DNA from: Brevibacillus brevis
GTDB lineage: Bacteria > Bacillota > Bacilli > Brevibacillales > Brevibacillaceae
Assembly: GCF_900637055.1 (NCBI RefSeq)
Contig: NZ_LR134338.1
Span: 2,118,001-2,182,000, forward strand
Direction: 5' to 3'
Length of the DNA stretch: 64,000 nucleotides
The notes under the pieces were generated by a model. The model worked only from the letters and a program-made list of their open reading frames with translations. It did no database searches and was not told the origin of the DNA. Numbering within the stretch: the stretch's first letter is position 1; the number at the start of each line of letters is the position of its first letter. This document shows, one piece after another, positions 8,297 to 14,667 of this stretch. Both the position numbers and the translations under genes were made by a program.

Positions 8297-9256
8297 ATGA
8301 AAACGAGAGTAACGGAGCTGCTACAAATTACATATCCGGTCGTCCAAGGTGGCTTGGCATATTTGGCTTACGCAGACTTGGCTGCGGCTGTGTCAAATGC
8401 CGGGGGACTCGGTCAAATTACGGCTATGTCCTTGCCATCGGCTGATGCACTGCGGGAGGAGATTCGCAAGGTTCGTGCATTGACGGATAAACCGTTTGGT
8501 GTGAATTATGCAATTGGTCAACACGGTCGGCCGTATGAAGAAATGCTGGATGTGGCGATTGAAGAGGGAGTGGCAGCTGTTTCGGTAACAGGAGGCAATC
8601 CAGAGCCGCTGCTGCGCAGACTCGATGGTCATCCCATCAAAAAGCTTGTCTTGGTTGCGTCTGCCCGCCAAGCACAAAAAGCCGAATCGATTGGCGCGGA
8701 TGCTGTGATGGCTGTCGGTCAAGAAGGTGGGGGTCATCTGGGACGAGATGATATCGGGACATTTGTTTTGATTCCGCGTGTGGTGGATTCCGTAAAAATT
8801 CCGGTATTGGCTAGCGGTGGCATCGGCGATGGTCGGGGGATTTTGGCAGCGCTTGCACTTGGTGCAGAGGGTGTGGAGATGGGGACGCGATTTATTGCGA
8901 CGCAAGAATGTGTCCATGCGCATTCGGCCTACAAAGAGGCGCTGGTTGCTGGAACGGAGCACGATACTGCAGTTATCAAGCGCACACTGGGGACACCTGC
9001 CAGGGTGGTTCGTACACCGGGCTCTGATCATATTCTCCAATTGGAAAAAGAAGGGGCAGGCTACGAGCAGTTAAAGAGCTTCATCAGTGGAGAGAACAAT
9101 TGCACATTTATTTATGAGGGCGACAGCCAGCGTGGCTTTGGTTGGGCTGGTCAGGTTATTGGATTGATTGATGATGTGCCAAGTGTCCAACAATTGTTTG
9201 ACCGCATGTTTGGTGATGTGAACAAGTCATTGGATCGACTGCGGTCTTTTTCCTAA
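8297..9256 (+). CDS. Nitronate monooxygenase (2-nitropropane dioxygenase family)
   Basis: This 319-residue FMN protein has the family start TELLQITYPVVQGGLAYLAY, a glycine-rich SNAGGLGQI, the segment AVGQEGGGHLGRDD containing a conserved EGGGH, and the FMN-phosphate loop ASGGIGDGRG followed by GAEGVEMGTRF. Nitronate monooxygenases oxidise alkyl nitronates such as propionate-3-nitronate; the fold is shared with FabK enoyl-ACP reductase, which remains an alternative. The start at 8297 has GGGGTGAT upstream. The open frame reaches back to 8228 without a ribosome-binding site. It is divergent from speA and has its own terminator, so it looks monocistronic. Confidence 0.85.
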   Translation: MKTRVTELLQITYPVVQGGLAYLAYADLAAAVSNAGGLGQITAMSLPSADALREEIRKVRALTDKPFGVNYAIGQHGRPYEEMLDVAIEEGVAAVSVTGGNPEPLLRRLDGHPIKKLVLVASARQAQKAESIGADAVMAVGQEGGGHLGRDDIGTFVLIPRVVDSVKIPVLASGGIGDGRGILAALALGAEGVEMGTRFIATQECVHAHSAYKEALVAGTEHDTAVIKRTLGTPARVVRTPGSDHILQLEKEGAGYEQLKSFISGENNCTFIYEGDSQRGFGWAGQVIGLIDDVPSVQQLFDRMFGDVNKSLDRLRSFS

Positions 9257-9259
9257 AAC

Positions 9260-9306
9260 AAAAGAACAGGCCTGCGTTTTTCAAATGAAAGCGGACCTGT
9301 TCTTTT
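9260..9306 (+). terminator. Intrinsic terminator after the nitronate monooxygenase gene
   Basis: AAAAGAACAGG...CCTGTTCTTTT stem with an interrupted inner stem. Confidence 0.8.
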
Positions 9307-9340
9307 GCATATAACTTAACTAAAGAAAGCGGGAGGCGGT

Positions 9341-9976
9341 CTATCCACGAGAATTTCCTAATGTATAGAGCTTGCTCAACACCCCAAATGTTTCTTCGAG
9401 ACGACTCACCAATGCTTCACCGTCTGCCAGGATTGGATCATGACGATCAATGGTAATTCCACAGAGCAACTCCGCTTTTTTTACCTGTGCCAGCCTGTCC
9501 ACCAGCTTTTTTACGCCAGCCGTTCCCAACTCTTTTTGAGACGTGCTTGCTGGTTGCATATGATCTGGAGACCAGTGAAAATGCTCCGGAACCAACGCGA
9601 TGACCTCATCTAGACGCTCGTTAAAAGCATGGCTGATGATCTCTTTGGAAGGAGACTCGTAGATTACCGCGTACCAAACGAACAAATGTGTTCCCCACAA
9701 GCCGATTTGAAAGTGCGGGTGTTTTTTGTAACCGCGTTTATCATTAGCCCAGGCAACCCACGTATCTGCAGGTGGGTTCACCGTACGGCGTGCATGCTTT
9801 GCTATGTGCGTAAACATTTCATCCCCGGTTGCTACGGAGAGAAAAGGCGCAAAGTGCTGGCTGAGTACTTCGAATTTGGGACGGATATTGGTTTTGATCG
9901 CATCCATCCGAGAATCCAGTCCATCAATGGCAAAAACATCAAAATCTTCTTGACGAAAGCCTGAAAACGTTGGCAT
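9341..9976 (-). CDS. yktB: YktB family protein (DUF1054 / UPF0637)
   Basis: This 211-residue protein aligns with B. subtilis YktB through FAIDGLDSRMDAIKTNIRPK, SVATGDEMFTHIAKHARRTV, NPPADTWVAWANDKRGYKKH, PHFQIGLWGTHLFVWYAVIY and KKAELLCGI. The biochemical role of this conserved Bacillota family is not known to me. The start at 9976 has AGAGGTG 8 bases upstream; the open frame continues 9 codons further without a better site. There is no signal peptide and no membrane segment. It is convergent with the nitronate monooxygenase gene and probably monocistronic. Confidence 0.88.
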   Translation of the reverse strand: MPTFSGFRQEDFDVFAIDGLDSRMDAIKTNIRPKFEVLSQHFAPFLSVATGDEMFTHIAKHARRTVNPPADTWVAWANDKRGYKKHPHFQIGLWGTHLFVWYAVIYESPSKEIISHAFNERLDEVIALVPEHFHWSPDHMQPASTSQKELGTAGVKKLVDRLAQVKKAELLCGITIDRHDPILADGEALVSRLEETFGVLSKLYTLGNSRG

Positions 9977-10207
9977 GTAACAAACACCTCTTTTAAGCAT
10001 CATCGAACCCCACTGGAAAGAAAAGGGCGATCGTCCCCGTCAAGGGAGCTTGGAATCCTCCATATGATATCATACCATCCAGGAAAAAAATACATGCCGA
10101 GTTTTATGAATAGCAAAACCAAAGCCTGAATAATATGATATACCACTCACTCCCTTACGGCGAAAATGATATCTGAGTATTCTGTCAACGGGAGGGGCCT
10201 GTAGAAG

Positions 10208-10807
10208 ATGAATCTCGGCATGGAGTTGGAGTATTTTCATTTGGCAGTTTGGTTTGACCGCAAAACATTGCACGCGATGGTGCAGGCCCTGGTGGAAGCA
10301 GGGGTGAGCGTCACGTGGAAAGAATCTCCCGAGCAGTTTCACCTCCTCGTGAACACCACAGATGGCCGATCCGACTGGAAAATGCAGCGTTTAAATGGGT
10401 CCTATAAGCTGCACATTGCAGGCATTCCTGTCAATGATTCGCGGGTGGCACTCGTACTGTACCACTTCGTAGAGAGGGCAAAAGGGCATGCCATGATCAA
10501 GGTCACTTTTGAAGAGTGCGTCTTGCTGAAGCAAATCCAGTACGGAGAAGTTGTCAGAATAGTGGAATTAAAAGGAGCTGAGAAAAAAGTGATCTATGAA
10601 AAATTTTGCAATGTAACGATGGATCAGGTAATTGCCGCGATGAAACGACGTGACTCGGAAGAACGCATCCCGGTGCTGCGTCTGGAGTTGGATTATGAAC
10701 TGGCGACGTTGTATGACGCGATGCAAGCAAAAGACCAAAGTCAAATGAAGCAGTCCACAGAGCGATTAAAACAGCTCCGTCGGGAAATGTTGCTTTTGGA
10801 AGCGTAG
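10208..10807 (+). CDS. Unrecognised 199-residue protein with C-terminal coiled coil
   Basis: I do not recognise a family. The ATG at 10208 has GGAGGGG 10 bases upstream. The protein is predicted soluble and mixed alpha/beta, and ends in a charged helix (MQAKDQSQMKQSTERLKQLR) that may coil. A central segment, KGHAMIKVTFEECVLLKQIQ then YGEVVRIVELKGAEKKVIYE, resembles RGYGIVHRIYDGFTMVYHYD then QGSVVSIQELTGDEEVSIFE in the protein at 11888. The two may therefore be distant paralogues. A terminator follows at 10863. Confidence 0.7.
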   Translation: MNLGMELEYFHLAVWFDRKTLHAMVQALVEAGVSVTWKESPEQFHLLVNTTDGRSDWKMQRLNGSYKLHIAGIPVNDSRVALVLYHFVERAKGHAMIKVTFEECVLLKQIQYGEVVRIVELKGAEKKVIYEKFCNVTMDQVIAAMKRRDSEERIPVLRLELDYELATLYDAMQAKDQSQMKQSTERLKQLRREMLLLEA

Positions 10808-10862
10808 GCAGACTGGAGGATAGCCAAAGGACGATGAGTTTGACACAAACCAATACGGAATG

Positions 10863-10905
10863 AAAAAGCGACATCTCAAACAAATGAGGGTGTCGCTTTT
10901 TTTGG
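10863..10905 (+). terminator. Intrinsic terminator
   Basis: The stem AAAAAGCGACATCTC pairs with GAGGGTGTCGCTTTTT (one bulged G), with an 8-base loop and a T run. Confidence 0.85.
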
Positions 10906-11034
10906 TGTGAAAGTCATCTGTTTAGGAATTGTTGTTTTTATGAAAGACTTGTTTGAATGGGAGGCCCGGCGGTTGTACAATAAAGAAGGTTTTTGACAGC
11001 ATATTTACGCACGCGCCGGAAAGGAAGAAAAGTT

Positions 11035-11541
11035 TTGGAAGCATTCCTATCACAAATCCCCAATGTAGCGATCCTGCTTTTAGCCGTCATCGCATTGACA
11101 CTGATCCTGTTTTGGATCGTGATTATGCAGTCTGTCCGGATTAGTCGATTGAGGAAATCAATCAACCGGATTATGACAGGGACGGGAGGAGCCAATCTCG
11201 AGGAAGGCTTGCACAGACTGCTGGATCAGGTAGAGGAAATGAAAAAGCAGCACAGTGATCAGCAGTTTGCCATTAATCGTCTGTCACAACGAATGGCAGC
11301 GCAATGCGGCAAAGTAGCGATTATCCGTTACAATGCCTTCGGGGATGTCGGCAGTGATCTTAGCTTTTCGCTGGCGGTAACAGATGACGCTGGGAACGGC
11401 GTCGTGATCACCAGCATTTTTGGACGAGAAGAATCTCGCGTGTACGCCAAGCCGCTTGAGCAAGGGACATCGAGCTACCATTTGTCTGAAGAAGAACAGG
11501 CTGCGATCAAAAAAGCGATGACCTCAACCACAGGGATATAA
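11035..11541 (+). CDS. DUF4446 family membrane-anchored protein
   Basis: This is a 168-residue protein: one N-terminal membrane segment (IPNVAILLLAVIALTLILFW), a short coiled region (LHRLLDQVEEMKKQHSDQQF) and then the DUF4446 globular domain with KVAIIRYNAFGDVGSDLSFS and SLAVTDDAGNGVVITSIFGR. The TTG at 11035 is preferred because AAGGAAG lies 7 bases upstream and it places the membrane segment at the N terminus, as in the family. The frame is open to 10993. The family occurs near chromosome-partition genes in some bacilli, but its function is unknown. Here it stands alone. Confidence 0.8.
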   Translation: MEAFLSQIPNVAILLLAVIALTLILFWIVIMQSVRISRLRKSINRIMTGTGGANLEEGLHRLLDQVEEMKKQHSDQQFAINRLSQRMAAQCGKVAIIRYNAFGDVGSDLSFSLAVTDDAGNGVVITSIFGREESRVYAKPLEQGTSSYHLSEEEQAAIKKAMTSTTGI

Positions 11542-11683
11542 GTCCCTCTGAATTTCAATGAAACAGCAAGCATATGAATGAATCAGGGAGTTCTTTTCAT
11601 TTCCCTGCGTCTGATTGCGGATATTCCGGTTTTTTGCTAAAATTCATCGCTATTTTGCTCAAGACTTTTGAGGGCATCTGAGA

Positions 11684-11689
11684 TATAAT
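11684..11689 (+). promoter_or_regulatory. -10 element preceding the structured leader
   Basis: A perfect TATAAT lies 5 bases before the first base of the outer leader stem (11694). There is no good -35 hexamer at 17-18 bases, so an activator may be needed or the site may be spurious. Confidence 0.4.
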
Positions 11690-11693
11690 AAAG

Positions 11694-11887
11694 GTGTCAA
11701 AAGTAGCTTTTTTGCGAAAAACAAAAAGTAGGTGATCCGCCTTCATTACCCAAATCGATTTTCGATTCGCGGGGCAAGGCCAGGTTCTACAGCGTTCTTT
11801 TGTTGACACTTAGCGTATCTCCTCAGATTTGGATAACTGTTCGGTCGTACTCGGCCCATGCAAACCAAAAGAATTGAGGAGATATTT
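11694..11887 (+). promoter_or_regulatory. Structured 5-prime leader with SD-sequestering stem (riboswitch-like, unknown class)
   Basis: This fills most of a 346-base gap. Three inverted repeats are visible: an outer stem GTGTCAA (11694) with TTGACAC (11803); a hairpin AATCGA-TTT-TCGATT (11753-11767); and a 9-bp perfect stem ATCTCCTCA (11817-11825) with TGAGGAGAT (11875-11883). The last contains the Shine-Dalgarno of the gene at 11888, and the enclosed 49 bases could hold a small hairpin. No known riboswitch signature is recognised. The leader could control translation by opening or closing the last stem. Confidence 0.5.
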
Positions 11888-12484
11888 ATGGCACAGCGTT
11901 TAGCAACTAATTACGCCAAGGCCTATTTTACGGTGAATGAAGAAGAGCTGAACCAGTTCGTTTCGCTTTTCACCAATGAACACATTTCAGTCCAAGTCAA
12001 AGTGTGTGACAATGGCGATCGTGACGTAATCTTGAATGACAAGAACGGCGAAATTCAATTGAGTTTTTGCCGGGTTGGCAGCCGCTACTCATGCGACAGC
12101 TCGTATCTGATCCGAGATCGACAGCTGGCAAATGCCATGAGAAAAGCAATGAAAGCGTTCCGAGGCTATGGAATTGTCCACCGGATTTATGACGGCTTCA
12201 CAATGGTGTATCACTACGATCAAGGATCGGTTGTGAGCATTCAGGAGCTAACCGGAGACGAAGAAGTGTCCATCTTTGAAAATAACTCATTGCACATGGC
12301 CAATGAGCTGGAGGCTTTGTTCCAGCAGGATGGCAGTGAGCAGGAGATTGAGTCCTTACGTCAAGAAACGGACCGATGGCTGGATTTGCGTAATTGGGCA
12401 AAGAGAACTGCCCCAGAAAAACTTCCAGCAATTGATGTTCGATTAGTTACGTTGTCGCGACGTCTATTTGAATTAGAAGTTTAG
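11888..12484 (+). CDS. Unrecognised 198-residue protein downstream of a structured leader
   Basis: I do not recognise a family. The ATG at 11888 is preceded by TGAGGAG at good spacing; the open frame extends 10 codons upstream. The protein is soluble, with a mixed fold and a C-terminal helical region (FQQDGSEQEIESLRQETDRW). A central segment GYGIVHRIYDGFTMVYHYDQ then GSVVSIQELTGDEEVSIFE looks distantly like part of the protein at 10208. Its Shine-Dalgarno lies in a 9-bp inverted repeat, which suggests translational control. A terminator follows immediately. Confidence 0.75.
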   Translation: MAQRLATNYAKAYFTVNEEELNQFVSLFTNEHISVQVKVCDNGDRDVILNDKNGEIQLSFCRVGSRYSCDSSYLIRDRQLANAMRKAMKAFRGYGIVHRIYDGFTMVYHYDQGSVVSIQELTGDEEVSIFENNSLHMANELEALFQQDGSEQEIESLRQETDRWLDLRNWAKRTAPEKLPAIDVRLVTLSRRLFELEV

Positions 12485-12490
12485 TGAAAG

Positions 12491-12515
12491 AAGGGTGCCT
12501 TGGGCGCCCTTTTTT
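12491..12515 (+). terminator. Intrinsic terminator
   Basis: AAGGGTGCC-TTG-GGCGCCCTT stem with a T6 run. Confidence 0.9.
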
Positions 12516-12571
12516 ATGTATTGGTTCCTGATACGGTGCTGAGGCAGCATGGCGATCACACAGTGAATAAC

Positions 12572-12612
12572 AAAAAGCGGGTTTCCTCCTAAACAAGGGG
12601 TGCCCGCTTTTG
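12572..12612 (-). terminator. Terminator of the GNAT gene (minus strand)
   Basis: A stem of AAAAGCGGG-type arms (12574 and 12603) encloses an inner CTCC/GGGG pairing. On the minus strand it ends with a T run. Confidence 0.7.
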
Positions 12613-12627
12613 TTGTTTGTCCTTCCC

Positions 12628-13116
12628 TTAGCGTAATGGCTTGCTCATATTGTACCAAATTGCTCCAGCATGATCTGAGCTGGAAACGCCGTTGTTGAGA
12701 TATCCATGACTTTCATAGTAGCCAATCAGATTTTCTTTACACGTAAGCGTGATCGTCTCACGACCGGTTACCCTTGCTGATGCTTCCAGGTGTGCTAGGA
12801 GCATGGAGGCAATGCCGCGATTTTGAAAAGCGGGGGAAACCGCTAACCCTAAAATGGTTTGATGTCCGCCAGATGCCGGATTTTCTTTAATGGATTGAAA
12901 CAGGTCATCGGTAATGAAGGTGGATTCGATGACGGGTCCATTAACCAAACCCGCAATGATTCCATCCGCTTCCGCTACAAAAAAACTGTCAGGAATCAAT
13001 CGAATACGCTTCTCGAATGCTTCCTGTGTTGCAGCTTCCTCTGGTGAGAAGCAAAGGTGCTCGATGGCGATTAGTGCTGGCAAGTCTTCTGCTTTGGCAT
13101 TACGGATAGTAATCAT
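12628..13116 (-). CDS. GNAT-family N-acetyltransferase
   Basis: This 162-residue acetyltransferase has the acetyl-CoA-binding motif ILGLAVSPAFQNRGIASMLL, an N-terminal IRNAKAEDLPALIAIEHLCF and a C-terminal LIGYYESHGYLNNG (the usual YE..GF segment). It transfers an acetyl group from acetyl-CoA to an unknown amine. The start at 13116 has GGAGAGGA upstream on the minus strand; the frame is open a further 31 codons without a ribosome-binding site. It is divergent from speD, which would allow polyamines as substrate, but nothing in the sequence shows that. Confidence 0.88.
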   Translation of the reverse strand: MITIRNAKAEDLPALIAIEHLCFSPEEAATQEAFEKRIRLIPDSFFVAEADGIIAGLVNGPVIESTFITDDLFQSIKENPASGGHQTILGLAVSPAFQNRGIASMLLAHLEASARVTGRETITLTCKENLIGYYESHGYLNNGVSSSDHAGAIWYNMSKPLR

Positions 13117-13268
13117 GTATAGCGATCCTCTCCATTCTGGTCCATTTCTAAAAGTGTAGCATATCTCATAATATGTGAAAGCCATTTGTAGCAGGTGGCG
13201 TTCCTCCATTCTGTAGAGATAGCCGTCGGCCTATTTGTATTGTTCTTATAGATTATTGAAAAAGGGTA

Positions 13269-13298
13269 TTGTCAAACTAGGCCGATGCATGGTATTGT
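13269..13298 (+). promoter_or_regulatory. Candidate sigma-A promoter of speD
   Basis: TTGTCA (13269-13274), an 18-base spacer and TATTGT (13293-13298). Transcription would start near 13305, leaving a leader of about 130 bases. Confidence 0.45.
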
Positions 13299-13330
13299 TG
13301 TTTTCGTTGGAAACAGGATTAGGAACCAGG

Positions 13331-13426
13331 ATTCACTTTAAAGGGTGGATAACAACGGAAACCGCCCCCGTTAGTGAATGACGCAGGTCCTAGCGATGTT
13401 TAACATTACACTCGTTAGGAAGGGGG
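13331..13426 (+). promoter_or_regulatory. Structured speD leader with hairpin abutting the SD
   Basis: The speD leader contains nested inverted repeats: ATTCACT (13331) with AGTGAAT (13373); GGGTGG (13343) with CCGCCC (13362) inside it; then CCTAGCGA (13389) with TCGTTAGG (13412-13419), whose 3-prime arm runs into the Shine-Dalgarno (AGGAAGGGGG). No known riboswitch class is recognised. The remainder of the 319-base gap between the divergent GNAT and speD genes holds only promoters. Confidence 0.45.
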
Positions 13427-13435
13427 AACCGAAAG

Positions 13436-13837
13436 ATGGAATATTCGACTTTCGGAAGACACGTTGCTGTTGACACATGGGGAGTTCAGTTTGATTTGTT
13501 GAACGACGCAGAATTTTTGAAAAAGGAAATGATTGAGGCTGCTGAGGCATGCGGTGCTACGGTGCTGAGTGTGCAAGCGAAGCAGTTTTCTCCTCAGGGT
13601 GCTACCGTACTGGTTCTTCTCTCGGAAAGCCACCTGTCCATTCATACGTATCCTGAGCGCGGCTTTGCTGCTCTGGATTGCTACACGTGTGGGGAAACCG
13701 TTGATCCGCAAATTGCCATCGACTACTTGGTATCCGTGCTGAAGCCGGAAAAAACTTACGCGAAGAAATTAGTTCGTGGTTTGGGTGAACTGCAAGTTGT
13801 TGAGCCAGAAATGAAACTGGTTGAAGCGGCAAAGTAA
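13436..13837 (+). CDS. speD: S-adenosylmethionine decarboxylase proenzyme
   Basis: This 133-residue pyruvoyl enzyme is of the short bacterial type (class 1b). The self-cleavage site lies in LSESHLSIHTYPE between Glu64 and Ser65, where Ser65 becomes the pyruvoyl group. His70 and Cys85 (in CYTCGET) are at the positions of the processing and catalytic residues of the family. It makes decarboxylated SAM, the aminopropyl donor for spermidine. AGGAAGGGGG precedes the ATG. The gene is monocistronic with its own terminator. It has a structured leader, and the SAM-controlled metI-metC operon lies 7 kb downstream. Confidence 0.93.
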   Translation: MEYSTFGRHVAVDTWGVQFDLLNDAEFLKKEMIEAAEACGATVLSVQAKQFSPQGATVLVLLSESHLSIHTYPERGFAALDCYTCGETVDPQIAIDYLVSVLKPEKTYAKKLVRGLGELQVVEPEMKLVEAAK

Positions 13838-13858
13838 GTAACAAATGGAAAAGTTTTC

Positions 13859-13889
13859 AAGAGGTGCGGGCTGATTCCGCACCTCTTTT
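13859..13889 (+). terminator. Intrinsic terminator of speD
   Basis: AAGAGGTGCGG/CCGCACCTCTT stem, 7-base loop, T run. Confidence 0.9.
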
Positions 13890-13916
13890 ATATGGAGCTT
13901 CGGTTCATATTTGTCA

Positions 13917-14528
13917 TCATGGAGTGACAGTAGGAGTTCTGCGGCCGATATCGTGGAGCAGAGAACGAAATTCCGTGGATGTATTGGTGATCTGGCTGTT
14001 CATGTCGGGTCTCACATCAACTTGATTGGTCCGATGCGTCGCTTCTTCATAAATATCTGCATGGATGGCACGAATCCGGTCGAATGTGGCTGCGTCGGAG
14101 GCTACTTGGATCGAGAAGTTGGGAACACGTGAACGAACGGCTGAATGGACCTGCTGTTCGATTATGCGCGTTTGCTCAGGGCCGAAATTTTTCCGAACAC
14201 GAATTCCGATGACGGCATCTGTGCCGCTGACGAGAACAGTAGCACGTTCCACGCCAGGCACGTCATCTGCGGCCATGGTGAGCTGCTCAGCCAAATCCTG
14301 ATTAAAACCATTGACCGTATATCCGTTTCGATAATTACGGGCATTGATTCCGCCAGTGTAGGCATGATAATCATGAGCGAGGCTTGTTCTTGCACCTGGG
14401 GCCTGTTGATAGGCGGTATTTTGTGTGTGCGCTTGATTTTTTGGCTGGCTGCTCGAGCTAGCGCATCCGGTCATCATGGTTGCAATCATAAGCAAGCCAA
14501 CCAAACATTTCGGGCTGTACCGTTTCAT
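13917..14528 (-). CDS. YhcN/YlaJ-family sporulation lipoprotein
   Basis: This 203-residue lipoprotein has the lipobox MMTGC (Cys22) and a YhcN/YlaJ-type domain: LAEQLTMAADDVPGVERATV, LVSGTDAVIGIRV, a short basic VRSRVPNFSIQVASD and IRAIHADIYE. Family members in B. subtilis are spore-associated lipoproteins, and YhcN is made in the forespore. A CATACTA (sigma-G type -10) lies just upstream with a 4-of-5 match GAGTA at 17 bases, which supports forespore expression. GGAGGTGG precedes the ATG. It is divergent from typA. A second member of the family occurs at 23103. Confidence 0.85.
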   Translation of the reverse strand: MKRYSPKCLVGLLMIATMMTGCASSSSQPKNQAHTQNTAYQQAPGARTSLAHDYHAYTGGINARNYRNGYTVNGFNQDLAEQLTMAADDVPGVERATVLVSGTDAVIGIRVRKNFGPEQTRIIEQQVHSAVRSRVPNFSIQVASDAATFDRIRAIHADIYEEATHRTNQVDVRPDMNSQITNTSTEFRSLLHDIGRRTPTVTP

Positions 14529-14551
14529 ACGTATGCCACCTCCATTTTCCT

Positions 14552-14580
14552 TAGTATGACGAAAATAAAGTCCCTTACTC
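14552..14580 (-). promoter_or_regulatory. Sigma-G-like promoter of the YhcN/YlaJ lipoprotein gene
   Basis: Read on the minus strand: GAGTA (consensus GHATR, one mismatch), 17 bases, then CATACTA (consensus CATNHTA, full match). The predicted start leaves a short leader before the ribosome-binding site. Confidence 0.55.
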
Positions 14581-14667
14581 TGGAAGTGGCTCCCGTAAAA
14601 AACTGCCCATTGTGCCGCGTTTCACTACCTGTTAATATGGAAGGTATGCATAATAGAGGAGGTTCAC

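Noticed and set aside
13331..13426. Known riboswitch in the speD leader (SAM, guanidine/ykkC types)
   Set aside because: None of the conserved blocks of those classes can be found in the leader.
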